DNA from: CAZKFN01 sp964552035
Lineage (GTDB): Bacteria; Bacteroidota; Bacteroidia; Flavobacteriales_E; Vicingaceae
Assembly (NCBI GenBank): GCA_964552035.1
Contig: CAZKFN010000002.1
Location: 1-64,000 of the forward strand
Direction of reading: 5' to 3'
DNA length: 64,000 bases
The notes under the pieces are model-generated. The model had not been told where the DNA came from, made no database searches, and saw nothing but the letters and a program-made list of their open reading frames with translations. Below, in pieces: positions 51,901 to 59,997 of this stretch. The first letter of the stretch is position 1, and the number at the start of each line of letters is the position of its first letter. Made by a program: the position numbers and the translations under genes.

Positions 51901-53398
51901 TACTATCACAACCGTTAGCAGCTTGTAGAGTATCCTTATAAATTCCGGCTGTTTTTCTGTAATTTCCAAAAATTAGAATGCTGTCATTGTCACAAATTGA
52001 TACAACTGGTAAGGTAGTTTTGGGAATAGGTTTAATTTTTAATTCTTGAGATACGATACTGTCGCAGCCGTTGGCTGCTTGCAAAGTATCGGTATATATC
52101 CTTGCAATATTTCGATAATGGCCAAAAATCTGAATACTATCGCCATCACAAATAGATACTTCTCCTAAGGTAGTATATGCTAATGAATCTAAGATTAATT
52201 CTATGGATAAGATGCTGTCACAACCATGTATATTTGTGAGTGTATCTTTATATATTCCCGAGGATTTTTGGTACTGTCCAAATATTTGTAAACTATCCCC
52301 ATTACAAATATGAATTTTACCTAAATCGGTATTTGAGTTTGGGTTAACTCTTAACTCTTGAACGAGAATACTATCACAGCCGTTAACGGTTGCAAGGGTG
52401 TCGTAATAGGTGCCTGCGGTATTTCTATAAGTTCCAAAAATTTGTATGCTATCTCCTTGGCAAATATCTAGGTCACTTAAATGTACGATGGGTGAGTTGA
52501 AGGTGTTGATGTTAATTGTATCATAGGTAATACATCCATTCAAATCTACCTCTACAAAGTAAGTCCCGGCAGTATGAACAACAAAAGTGCGCTGACTGAA
52601 TTGAGCACCAGAACCGTTCATCCACGTATAAGAAGTAGCTCCAGCGCCAGCATCTAAAATGATAGAATCTCGCTCGCAAAAAGTAGTATCATTACCTAAA
52701 TTAATATTATGTATAGGTTTGATAAATAGGGATCTGCTAAGAATACTATCACAACCGTTTGAGCCTACTAGTGTATCGAAGTATGTTCCTGGGATGTGTT
52801 GATATTGACCAAAAATTTGAACACTATCTCCAGGGCAAATAGAATCAGTTCCAATGTCAGTTGTTGGAATTGGAATAACAATAAGGTCTTGTTCTAAAAT
52901 GATATCACATCCATTGATAGAAGTTAGGGTATCATAATAAGTAGAATCGATATTCCTATATTGACCAAAAATAAATGCACTATCGGTTTCACAAATATAA
53001 ATTCTGCTAAGTTGAATGCTTAAAGAAGGATAAACAGTTATATTAATAGTGTCTGTTCCTACACATCCATTAGCAATTACTGTTACATAATACTGTCCAC
53101 TTGTATTTACCTGAAGGGTTTGATTCGTAGAATTATCATTCCATAAATAGGTTGCACCAGGAAAATTTCCCGCATCTAGGAGTATAGGATTATTGTCACA
53201 AAAGCTGGTGTCATTTCCTAAGTTAACGGTCAACGAGCATGGTGGAGCCCATTGTTGATAATAATCAGTAGCTTCTTCTATATTTGTTTTGTTGAGGACA
53301 TTATAGTTTTCTTCTGCAACTACTTGTTCGGTGGGAGCAAATAATAAGGAAAAGGCTGCAATAAATATAAATATACTACTTGGTATTCCTTTAGTCAT
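48983..53398 (-). CDS. Giant repetitive surface adhesin with type B T9SS sorting domain (contains an assembly gap)
   Basis: At least 1471 residues, signal peptide about 1-28. Two kinds of module alternate. One is about 80-residue Ig/PKD-like units ('LGNDTAFCAGDSLILDAGAGATSY', 'TGTYFVAATLG', 'TYDTINVTV'), about six copies. The other is about 47-residue cysteine modules ('ICDGDSIQIFGIYQSIAGVYTDTL....GCDSI'), about sixteen copies, each with one Cys near the start and one in GCDS. After a PKD-like unit, the C-terminal 95 residues ('IPEGFSPNGDGVNDLF', 'IIIFNRWGDKVYEAS', 'LPAGTYFYILDL') are the gliding-motility-associated type B sorting domain, exported by T9SS and handled by the adjacent PorP/SprF protein. 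100 Ns interrupt the repeats, so true length is uncertain. Probable role: attachment or gliding. Confidence 0.88.
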   Translation of the reverse strand: MTKGIPSSIFIFIAAFSLLFAPTEQVVAEENYNVLNKTNIEEATDYYQQWAPPCSLTVNLGNDTSFCDNNPILLDAGNFPGATYLWNDNSTNQTLQVNTSGQYYVTVIANGCVGTDTINITVYPSLSIQLSRIYICETDSAFIFGQYRNIDSTYYDTLTSINGCDIILEQDLIVIPIPTTDIGTDSICPGDSVQIFGQYQHIPGTYFDTLVGSNGCDSILSRSLFIKPIHNINLGNDTTFCERDSIILDAGAGATSYTWMNGSGAQFSQRTFVVHTAGTYFVEVDLNGCITYDTININTFNSPIVHLSDLDICQGDSIQIFGTYRNTAGTYYDTLATVNGCDSILVQELRVNPNSNTDLGKIHICNGDSLQIFGQYQKSSGIYKDTLTNIHGCDSILSIELILDSLAYTTLGEVSICDGDSIQIFGHYRNIARIYTDTLQAANGCDSIVSQELKIKPIPKTTLPVVSICDNDSILIFGNYRKTAGIYKDTLQAANGCDSIVSQELFIDSIINNNLGPVNICDGDSIQIFGIYQSIAGVYTDTLQSAAGCDSIVTTTLIVDPIHAFSLGNDTAFCAGDSLILDAGAGATSYQWNNGTSSNFTQQTLTVTQTGTYFVAATLGACVTYDTINVTVHPIPTINLPNINICQGDSALIFGSYESVAGIYTDTLTSALGCDSIVSQELFIDSIINNNLGPVNICDGDSIQIFGIYQSIAGVYTDTLQSAXXXXXXXXXXXXXXXXXXXXXXXXXXXXXXXXXXQTLTVTQTGTYFVAATLGTCVTYDTINVTVHPTQSTNLPNIYLCQGDSALIFGSYENIAATYYDTLNTIHGCDSIISQQLVVDTIINNNLGTYTICDGDSIQIFGIYQSIAGVYTDTLQSAAGCDSIVTTTLIVDPIHAFSLGNDTAFCAGDSLILDAGAGATSYQWNNGTSSNFTQQTLTVTQTGTYFVAATLGTCVTYDTINVTVHPTQSTNLPNIYLCQGDSALIFGSYENIAATYYDTLNTIHGCDSIISQQLVVDTIINNNLGTYTICDGDSIQIFGIYQSLAGVYTDTLQAISGCDSVVSRTLTVNPTPNVNLGGIDTICRGDSILLDAGPGGTSYRWMNGSSSAYHNQTFSVNDSGFYFVQVTIGSCSASDTVEIKVIEPVYTQLPDIEICDGDSIIVFGNYVSTAGVYEDTLASFLTCDSILLQEIIVNPKDLTTDSVEICNGDSLFVGGAYQTADGVYYDTLQNINSCDSVIVTVLQIKDSLLTQVKDSICWGDSILIGGSYESTPGIYYETLVSAFGCDSIIEVDLYVAPKINLTLSANPNKIKANRTRSSQLNAIGNGTISWSPGDFLSCTNCPNPLANPEETTLYTARIDSSGCIRTDTITIIVDDNLFIPEGFSPNGDGVNDLFEIIGIDNYPDNKIIIFNRWGDKVYEASPYKGDWDGVSRTGISTNNKLPAGTYFYILDLGKNSREGQRVYKGTVYIND
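50233..51759 (-). repeat. Tandem 531-bp (177-residue) near-identical repeat units inside the adhesin
   Basis: Landmarks recur at fixed distances: ctgcag at 50764, 51229 and 51760, gggtttgt ending at 50597, 51128 and 51593. The intact interval is 531 bp; the interval containing the N run measures 465, i.e. 66 short. Stretches of about 330 bp (50270-50597 against 50801-51128) and 166 bp (50598-50763 against 51594-51759) look identical. Each unit encodes one Ig-like and two cysteine modules. Confidence 0.85.
51129..51228. other. Assembly gap of 100 Ns inside the adhesin repeats
   Basis: Exactly 100 Ns, a standard placeholder. If the missing part equals the same place in the neighbouring repeat (50598-50763) the real gap is 166 bases, or 166 plus multiples of 531. 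Both 100 and 166 leave remainder 1 on division by 3, which is why the frame stays open. Confidence 0.97.
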
Positions 53399-53473
53399 AG
53401 CGTAGGTTTATTTGATTAATTAATAAAAAGCTAAGTGGCATTTGATTCGGCTTTTTATTTTTAAACTTTAGGT

Positions 53474-53499
53474 GGACTTCATTCCTATATATGAAGTTC
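53474..53499 (-). promoter_or_regulatory. Hairpin in the adhesin leader
   Basis: ggacttcat (53474-53482) and atgaagttc (53491-53499) pair over nine positions with one G-T wobble around an 8-base loop. There is no T run, so it is not an intrinsic terminator. It lies 76-101 bases before the adhesin ATG. Confidence 0.4.
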
Positions 53500-53540
53500 A
53501 CAAAATGTAAAAGGAGTCTTTCAAATCCATTTAAATTCAC

Positions 53541-53559
53541 TATAGCTAGCTTAGCTATA
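53541..53559 (-). promoter_or_regulatory. Perfect 19-bp palindrome upstream of the adhesin
   Basis: TATAGCTA-GCT-TAGCTATA, perfect 8-bp arms with a 3-base centre, 143-161 bases before the adhesin ATG. The form suits a dimeric DNA-binding regulator. Confidence 0.4.
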
Positions 53560-54258
53560 AAAGTGTTGGAAATTGTATTAATTATTAATTTATAATAATT
53601 AAAGAGTGTTTGCTGAACTTTATTAGTTAAATGAATTAAAAGGTATGAGATTATTAACTCATATATTTCAAAAAGGTTAAATATTTTTCTTCTGAGAATG
53701 ACATACCTAGGTAATTTATTAGAAATTAAATTTAACAGAATAATAGATTGTAATAGTTCTGTTATTTTCTTAATAATCGAATAGTTGGTTTTATTAAAGT
53801 TATTAGCTGGCATAAGTTTAGCTATTCAAAAAAAGTTTAATATATTATCCAATAGTAACAATGCTTTCATAGTGATACCTAAGTTGTTTATATTAAATCA
53901 ATATGTAAAAGCATAAAAAGGATAAAATCCAATTTGCAAATGTATTGATTTTTTTCATTAACCCCTTTTAAGGGCTCATAAATAGCTCTCAATTTAGGCC
54001 AACTTTTTAAAGTTTTTTTATAAAGTTATTGTATTACTTCCATAAGTTAGAAGTATTTTCATTAAGTTATTGACAGTCAGATTTTGATATCCTTTGTTTT
54101 TCATACTTAAAGGGTTTGTGTTAATTTTGGGAATAAGTTAATTCATTAGATGTAAAATAGTGAAAATTTTTAAATATACATTTCCACCTATAAAGCTTTT
54201 TAATAAGTTACCTATAAATACAGTTGTAAAAATTGAAAAGTTCAAAGACAAAAACATT

Positions 54259-54266
54259 ACTTTCGC
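54259..54266 (+). promoter_or_regulatory. Possible -7 element for trkH-trkA
   Basis: TACTTTCG, one mismatch to TAnnTTTG, 45 bases before the ATG. Confidence 0.3.
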
Positions 54267-54311
54267 AAAGTATTAATCCTTTAGCTATTTAATATAAAGC
54301 CATAAAAGACA

Positions 54312-56057
54312 ATGTTTGGGAATTTAAAAAGATTAAACTTTTTAATTGGTTTTCTAGATTTAGCATTAATCGCCTTTCTGATTTTTGATTTTGGCTTTGT
54401 TCACTATGGTACTATCTTAAGCAAAGAGCTATTGTTGCTATTGCCTGTTGTTTTAGTACTGCTTATTTTCCTAAATATTAGGAAGTATTGGATTTCACGA
54501 TATGAAATGTCTAAAAGAAAGAATGCAGGTGTTAGCTTAATAATCCTAATTTTTTTATTGTTGTTTGAACTTTTACTAGCTTATATTAATTATGAGGGAG
54601 ATGTTCTACAAAGTTTGTTTGACAGCCGTGGATTATTAGAGTATGGATTGCTAGGGTATTTTCTTATACGTCTTACCTTTCTAATGCGTTTTGTTTTCAG
54701 TTATTATTTTAATCCTGCTATACTTTTTATTGGAAGCTATTTGATTGCTATAATCTCAGGTACCTTTTTATTGATGTTACCATCTGCAACAATGTTTCCT
54801 ATTAATTTTTCTGATGCTTTGTTTACTGCTACTAGTGCAGTATGTGTTAATGGTTTATTAGTGCTTGAAGTAGGAACAGATTTCACAACTTTTGGACAGA
54901 GTATTATTTTAGGACTTATTCAATTAGGAGGATTAGGAATGTTGACTTTTACTTCCTTTTTTGCCTATTTCTTTAAAAGTGGGGGTTCCTTTAAAGAAGG
55001 GCTTTTAATGAAGGATTTTTTAGGTGGAGATCAACTTAATAACATCATGCAAATTACCATGCGAATTGTAGTGTTTTCATTAATTATTGAAGGAGTAGGG
55101 GCTTTGTTGATTTATGATGCAATCAAGGACTTACCTATAGAAAATCCTGAATTTTTCGCTATTTTTCATACTGTTTCTGCATATACGAATGCAGGATTTT
55201 CTACCTTACCCGATAGTTTTCAAGGGGTTGATTATAGATTTAATTATTACTTACAATGGGTAGTAATGGGTTTAATAATATTTGGTGGTTTGGGTTATTT
55301 TATTTCCTTTAATTTTATAAAATACATCAAACAGTTTACCTTGAATCTGTTTAGAAGAAACAAGAAAAAGTTTTTGGCAAGATTAATTACTCTAAATACA
55401 AAAATTGTGGTTTACACGACTATAATTTTAATTTTTTTCGGAACATTTTTCTTTCTAATTTCGGAATACAATAGTGTTTTATTAGCTGACGATACTTTTT
55501 TTGGCAAATGGACAACGGCTATGTTCTCTTCTGTAACTGCCAGAACTTGTGGGTATACAACTGTTGATTATACAAATTTTACACCTCCTGGATTATTAAT
55601 TATGATATTTTTAATGTGGATTGGCGCTTCTCCTGGTTCAACAGGTGGTGGGATAAAGACCTCATCTTTTGCTTTAGCAACTTTAAATATTTTTTCAACA
55701 GCTAGAAATAAACCTTTTATAGAGATTGGTACAAGGAGGGTCTCTCCTGATGCTGTCCGTAGAGCTTTTGCCATTATAATTATTTCATTGATTTCCATTA
55801 GTTCAGGGATTTTGTTGTTGCTTATTTTAAATCCGGAGTTCACTCTTATAGAGATTGTTGTAGAAATTGTATCTTCATATAGTACAACAGGGATTTCTTT
55901 GGGAATAACTCCTTATTTATCTACAACCAGTAGATATGTGGTTATTTTTATGATGTTTTTTGGGCGTATAGGATTAATCAACTTAATGGCAGGAATGTTA
56001 AAAGATGTGGCTACTCAAGAATATGAATATCCCAAAGAAAACATTTTAATAAACTAG
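54312..56057 (+). CDS. TrkH/KtrB-type potassium uptake channel subunit
   Basis: 581 residues, about 100 longer than typical TrkH because of three to four extra N-terminal helices (about 10-120). The M1-P-M2 repeats follow, with selectivity-loop regions 'DALFTATSAVCVNGLLV' (about 170-186), 'FHTVSAYTNAGFSTLP', 'MFSSVTARTCGYTTVDYTN' and 'VSSYSTTGISLGITP'. It conducts K+ across the inner membrane under control of the TrkA/KtrA ring encoded 46 bases downstream. Confidence 0.94.
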   Translation: MFGNLKRLNFLIGFLDLALIAFLIFDFGFVHYGTILSKELLLLLPVVLVLLIFLNIRKYWISRYEMSKRKNAGVSLIILIFLLLFELLLAYINYEGDVLQSLFDSRGLLEYGLLGYFLIRLTFLMRFVFSYYFNPAILFIGSYLIAIISGTFLLMLPSATMFPINFSDALFTATSAVCVNGLLVLEVGTDFTTFGQSIILGLIQLGGLGMLTFTSFFAYFFKSGGSFKEGLLMKDFLGGDQLNNIMQITMRIVVFSLIIEGVGALLIYDAIKDLPIENPEFFAIFHTVSAYTNAGFSTLPDSFQGVDYRFNYYLQWVVMGLIIFGGLGYFISFNFIKYIKQFTLNLFRRNKKKFLARLITLNTKIVVYTTIILIFFGTFFFLISEYNSVLLADDTFFGKWTTAMFSSVTARTCGYTTVDYTNFTPPGLLIMIFLMWIGASPGSTGGGIKTSSFALATLNIFSTARNKPFIEIGTRRVSPDAVRRAFAIIIISLISISSGILLLLILNPEFTLIEIVVEIVSSYSTTGISLGITPYLSTTSRYVVIFMMFFGRIGLINLMAGMLKDVATQEYEYPKENILIN

Positions 56058-56103
56058 ATAATTAGCTCATTGGAGTATAAAATTGAATGATTAAATTAGC
56101 CTT

Positions 56104-56796
56104 ATGAAAATAGTAATATTTGGTCTCGGAAATTTCGGAATGGCTTTAGCTATACACCTTGCCAATTCAGGGAATGAGGTGGTTGTAGCAGATAAAGATC
56201 CTCAAAAGATAGACATGATTAAAGATAAAGTAGCACATGCAGTTACCATGGATGCTACAAATGAGAATTCTTATCGAGCTCTTCCATTACAAAATACAGA
56301 TATTGCAATTATGGCCATGAGCGCCAATGAAGGAATGGCTATAATGAGTACGGCTATTGTAAAGAAAATATGTAAAGCTCGAATTATTGCTCGTTCTTCT
56401 TCCAATATACAAGATACAATTTTTGAAGCCATGGGCGTAGACCAAATTATACATCCAGAACAAGAGTTTGCCGAGCGATTAACTAAAAAAATAAACCTTA
56501 GAGGGAGTATTGATAATTTCGAAATTGATGAAGATTATTTAGTCTCAGAAGTGGACTTATGCAAATCTTTAATCGGTAAAACCATTGTGAATTCTAATTT
56601 TAGAGAAAAATATGAATTGAACATTATCACGATTTTAAGAAATAAGAAGCATCAAGGACTTTTAGGTCGGAATAAAAGCAAGCAAATTGTTACCGGTATG
56701 CCTCGGCCAAATATGAAATTCGAGGAAAATGATGTTTTGGTTGTTTTTGGTAAAAATAGCAGTATAGACAGATATTTAAAACAATTAAAATCCTAA
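56104..56796 (+). CDS. TrkA/KtrA-type potassium channel regulator
   Basis: 230 residues: one RCK unit. The Rossmann N domain 'MKIVIFGLGNFGMALAIHLANSGNEVVVADKDPQKID' has the GxGxxG-type nucleotide loop (GLGNFG), and a C-terminal RCK_C domain occupies about 135-228. It assembles as an octameric ring that gates the TrkH-type channel in response to nucleotides. Same operon as the channel gene; convergent with cysN. Confidence 0.94.
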   Translation: MKIVIFGLGNFGMALAIHLANSGNEVVVADKDPQKIDMIKDKVAHAVTMDATNENSYRALPLQNTDIAIMAMSANEGMAIMSTAIVKKICKARIIARSSSNIQDTIFEAMGVDQIIHPEQEFAERLTKKINLRGSIDNFEIDEDYLVSEVDLCKSLIGKTIVNSNFREKYELNIITILRNKKHQGLLGRNKSKQIVTGMPRPNMKFEENDVLVVFGKNSSIDRYLKQLKS

Positions 56797-56801
56797 ATTT
56801 A

Positions 56802-58064
56802 TTAGGTAACGATCATTCCGGCACCCACTGTTTCAAAAGTCGCTTCATCAATAATAATTAGACTTCCTGTATTTCTATTTCTTCGATATGAATCAAAATA
56901 AAGTGGTTGTGTTGTTCGAATTTTTATTCTTGCAATATCATTCATGCCGATGTTTTTATCATCTTCTATTCGATGAAGTGTATTGATATTTACTTTATAG
57001 CGAATATCTTTAATAATACAACGAACATCGTTAGTTGTGTGTTTAATTGCATATTTCCCACCTATTTGAAGAGGATTATTGCCCAACCAGCAAACCATTA
57101 ATTCTATATCTTGCCCAATTCTTGGTTGATTGTTTTCTCTAACAATCATGTCGCCACGACTAATATCTATATCATCTTCTAAAGTTATGCTCACAGACAT
57201 GGGTGAGAAGGCTTTTTCAATTTCCCCATCCATAGTTTCTATGCTTTTTATCCTTGATGAAAAACCAGAAGGCAAGGCAACCACCTTATCTCCTTTTTTG
57301 AATATACCTCCCGCTATTCTTCCTGCATAGCCCCTATAATCATGAAATTTGTCTGATTGTGGTCGAATTACTGTTTGTATGGGAAATCTACAGTCAATAT
57401 GATTTTCATCGCTCCCAATATGAACGTTCTCTAAAAGATACAAAAGTGTTCCTCCATCGTACCAATCCATATCCTTAGACTTATTGACAATGTTGTCCCC
57501 ATGAAGTGCGCTAATTGGAATAAATTTAACATCTCTAATGTTTAACTTACTTACAAATGCTTCTGTTTTCTTTTTTATTTCTAAGAAAGCTTCTTCGCTA
57601 TAATCTACCAAATCCATTTTATTAACACAAAACACTACATGCGGAATTCCTAAAAGTGAGGCTAGGAAGGTGTGTCTATGTGTTTGTTCTACAATACCCT
57701 TTCTAGCATCAATTAAAATAATAGACAAATTGGAAGTGGAAGCACCCGTTACCATATTTCTAGTATATTGAATATGACCCGGTGTATCGGCTATGATAAA
57801 CTTTCGCCTTGGTGTAGCAAAATATCGATAAGCTACATCTATGGTGATTCCTTGTTCTCTTTCAGAACGCAAACCATCTGTTAGAAGAGCTAAATTGATA
57901 TGTTCATCTCCTTTCTTTTTACTTGAAAGTTCTATGGCCTCATATTGGTCTTCAAATATAGATTTACTATCGTACAATAGTCTTCCAATTAAAGTGCTTT
58001 TTCCATCATCTACACTACCTGCTGTTGAAAAGCGTAGTAGTTGCATGTCTAAATAGGAGCTCAT
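56802..58064 (-). CDS. cysN: Sulfate adenylyltransferase subunit 1 (GTPase)
   Basis: 420 residues. EF-Tu-like GTPase: G1 'AGSVDDGKST' (15-24), G2/G3 'EREQGITIDVAYRYF' and 'ADTPGHIQYTRNM', G4 'NKMD'. It couples GTP hydrolysis to APS formation by CysD. No fused APS-kinase domain; that activity is the separate CysC upstream. It is the last gene of cysC-cysD-(four-helix bundle)-cysN, with the extra gene ending 32 bases before it. Confidence 0.95.
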   Translation of the reverse strand: MSSYLDMQLLRFSTAGSVDDGKSTLIGRLLYDSKSIFEDQYEAIELSSKKKGDEHINLALLTDGLRSEREQGITIDVAYRYFATPRRKFIIADTPGHIQYTRNMVTGASTSNLSIILIDARKGIVEQTHRHTFLASLLGIPHVVFCVNKMDLVDYSEEAFLEIKKKTEAFVSKLNIRDVKFIPISALHGDNIVNKSKDMDWYDGGTLLYLLENVHIGSDENHIDCRFPIQTVIRPQSDKFHDYRGYAGRIAGGIFKKGDKVVALPSGFSSRIKSIETMDGEIEKAFSPMSVSITLEDDIDISRGDMIVRENNQPRIGQDIELMVCWLGNNPLQIGGKYAIKHTTNDVRCIIKDIRYKVNINTLHRIEDDKNIGMNDIARIKIRTTQPLYFDSYRRNRNTGSLIIIDEATFETVGAGMIVT

Positions 58065-58096
58065 AAAAATTGAATTGTAGTAGTTTATATTAAATT

Positions 58097-58456
58097 TTAA
58101 TTGCTTTTTTTAATCAGAGAAGTAAAGATTGAGATTAACTCACTTGCTTCATTATTAATTTCTTCGGCAGATTTTAAATTGATATCGGTATTTAAGTTTA
58201 TTAATAAATCAATACAAAACTTGCAGGCTAAAACTTGATCAATAACTATACTTAAATGGGAATTAAATTCACTTCTAGGTTGGCTTTTAAAAGCTAACTC
58301 TGTATTTATTCCTACAGTTATTCCACTATTTATTAGCCGTTTTAAAACTTCCTTTTCTGTATGATCTGGTTGGATATCCTTAGTTATTCCAAGAATAGCT
58401 ATAGAAAAAGATTTGCTTCTATCTCTTAAGTCTGTATGTGTTTTGGCTATAGCCAT
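58097..58456 (-). CDS. Four-helix-bundle protein (23S rRNA intervening-sequence protein family) inside the cys operon
   Basis: 119 residues, all helical, no signal. The pattern 'RSKSFSIAILGITKDI', 'EVLKRLINSGITVGINTELAFKSQPRSEFNSHLSIVIDQVLACKFCIDLLINL', 'EINNEASELISIFTSLIKKS' matches the family that is best known as ORFs in 23S rRNA intervening sequences and also as free genes in Bacteroidota. Function unknown; pentameric bundles are known from structures. It lies between cysD (23 bases upstream) and cysN (32 bases downstream) in the same direction, interrupting a pair that is normally adjacent. No target-site duplication was detected by eye. Confidence 0.8.
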   Translation of the reverse strand: MAIAKTHTDLRDRSKSFSIAILGITKDIQPDHTEKEVLKRLINSGITVGINTELAFKSQPRSEFNSHLSIVIDQVLACKFCIDLLINLNTDINLKSAEEINNEASELISIFTSLIKKSN

Positions 58457-58479
58457 TTTATATAGATTTGTTTAAAATG

Positions 58480-59385
58480 TTAAAAATATCCTTGTTTTTT
58501 TCTATCTTCCATTGCTGTCTCTGAGCGTTTGTCATCGGATCGTCCACCTCTTTCAGTGGTTCTTGTTGAGGCAACTTCTTCAATAATCTTTTCTAAGCTA
58601 TCAGCATCAGATTTAACCGCTCCAGTACAAGTCATATCGCCAATAGTTCTAAACCTTACTTTCATCAGCTTTGTTTGTTCATTCTCTTTTTGTTGAATGT
58701 ATTCCGATGTTGCCATTACAACTCCGTCTCTTTCAAAACATTCTCTCTCATGAGAAAAATATAGAGAAGGCAGTTCTAAACGTTCAGCTAGCGCATATTG
58801 CCAAACGTCCATTTCCGTCCAGTTGCTAATAGGAAATACCCTAAAGCTTTCTCCATAATGTTTGAATCCATTAAAAAGATTCCACAACTCAGCACGCTGA
58901 TTCTTTGGATCCCATTGTCCAAATTCATCCCGATGTGAAAAAAAGCGCTCTTTAGCTCTAGCCTTTTCTTCATCTCTACGAGCACCCCCTATAGCAGCAT
59001 CAAACTTATGTTCTTCTAAAGCATCTAATAAAGTAACAGTTTGTAAACTATTTCTACTGGCATTAATCCCTTTTTCTTCTCTTACTTTTCCGTCGTTAAT
59101 TGATTCTTGTACTGAAGCTACAATAAGATCGGCATCTATTTTTTTAATAAATTGATCTCTAAATTGAATCGTTTCAGGAAAGTTATGCCCTGTATCTATA
59201 TGCATCAAGGGAAAAGGGATCTTAGAAGGCCAAAATGCCTTTCTTGCAAGGTGAGCACAAACGATAGAATCCTTTCCTCCCGAAAATAGAAGTACAGGAT
59301 TTTCAAATTGCGAGATGACTTCGCGGAGGATAAAAATAACTTCTGATTCTAATTCCTTTAGATGTGTTAAGTTGTATGTTTCCAT
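58480..59385 (-). CDS. cysD: Sulfate adenylyltransferase subunit 2
   Basis: 301 residues. PP-loop 'LFSGGKDSIVCAHLARKAF' with SGGKDS at 35-40; 'PLMHIDTGHNFPETIQFRD', 'GGARRDEEKARAKERFFSHRDEFGQWDPKNQRAELWNLFN' region and C-terminal 'TRTTERGGRSDDKRSETAMEDRKKQGYF'. With CysN it makes APS from ATP and sulfate. It begins six bases after the cysC stop. Confidence 0.96.
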   Translation of the reverse strand: METYNLTHLKELESEVIFILREVISQFENPVLLFSGGKDSIVCAHLARKAFWPSKIPFPLMHIDTGHNFPETIQFRDQFIKKIDADLIVASVQESINDGKVREEKGINASRNSLQTVTLLDALEEHKFDAAIGGARRDEEKARAKERFFSHRDEFGQWDPKNQRAELWNLFNGFKHYGESFRVFPISNWTEMDVWQYALAERLELPSLYFSHERECFERDGVVMATSEYIQQKENEQTKLMKVRFRTIGDMTCTGAVKSDADSLEKIIEEVASTRTTERGGRSDDKRSETAMEDRKKQGYF

Positions 59386-59391
59386 ATCTAA

Positions 59392-59997
59392 TTATGCTTT
59401 CTTAATTATGGGTAGAAGGTAATCGAATAATAATTTAGCAGACTCTTCTATAGACTTGCCAACAGTTTCTATTTTTAATGCATTTGTTGGAGCTTCAAAA
59501 GGAGCATTAATACCTGTGAAATTTTCGATTTCTCCAGCTCTTGCTTTTTTGTAAAGTCCTTTGGTATCCCTTTTTTCACAAACTTCTAGGGGGGTATCTA
59601 TAAAAACTTCAATAAAATCTTGTTTTCCTATAATGTCTTTTGCTCTTTGTCTAATTTCTTTTGTAGGACTAACAAAACAATTGATGGTAATGATTCCACA
59701 ATTGATAAATAACTTAGAAATTTCTGCTATTCTTCGGATATTTTCTTTTCTATCTTCATTAGAAAACCCTAAATTGTTGTTGATTCCACTTCGAATGTTA
59801 TCTCCATCAAGTAATTGGGTTAAAAAACCTTCCTTGTGAAGCTGACGTTCTACATTTATTGCGATACTTGTTTTCCCCGATCCACTAAGTCCGGTTAACC
59901 AAACAACTTTTGCCTTTTGATTTAATAACTTTTCTTTTTCTTCTCTTGGGAGAATTTGTTCAAATATGGGGAAAATATTATCGCTTTTACTAGACAT
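59392..59997 (-). CDS. cysC: Adenylylsulfate kinase
   Basis: 201 residues. Walker A 'GLSGSGKT' (36-43), 'LLDGDNIRSGINNNLGFSNEDRKENIRRIAE' and 'FIDTPLEVCEKRDTKGLYKKAR', with 'FTGINAPFEAP' near the end. It phosphorylates APS to PAPS. First gene of the operon. A near-match -7 box (TAACTTCG, minus strand about 60057-60065) lies upstream. No APS/PAPS or sulfite reductase is in the window, so PAPS could serve reduction or sulfation. Confidence 0.95.
   Translation of the reverse strand: MSSKSDNIFPIFEQILPREEKEKLLNQKAKVVWLTGLSGSGKTSIAINVERQLHKEGFLTQLLDGDNIRSGINNNLGFSNEDRKENIRRIAEISKLFINCGIITINCFVSPTKEIRQRAKDIIGKQDFIEVFIDTPLEVCEKRDTKGLYKKARAGEIENFTGINAPFEAPTNALKIETVGKSIEESAKLLFDYLLPIIKKA

Larger units (their letters stand above)
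53399..54311. other. 913-bp AT-rich intergenic region between the adhesin and trkH
   Basis: No convincing gene. A 140-codon open frame at 53391-53813 (minus) overlaps the adhesin start, is extremely rich in Ile/Leu/Asn/Lys and looks like chance. The region holds two symmetric elements upstream of the adhesin (53474-53499 and 53541-53559), a 6-bp hairpin TACTTC/GAAGTA at 54035-54055 and, near trkH, TACTTTCG (54259-54266), one base from the -7 consensus. It probably contains long leaders and the divergent promoters. Confidence 0.6.

Noticed and set aside
53391..53813. 140-codon open frame upstream of the adhesin, minus strand
   Set aside because: Overlaps the adhesin start, composition is that of translated AT-rich noncoding DNA (Ile/Leu/Asn/Lys/Phe), no domain, and no promoter box at a sensible distance.
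54035..54055. TACTTC/GAAGTA hairpin upstream of trkH as a terminator or riboswitch
   Set aside because: Only six pairs, no T run and no match to a riboswitch core known to me.
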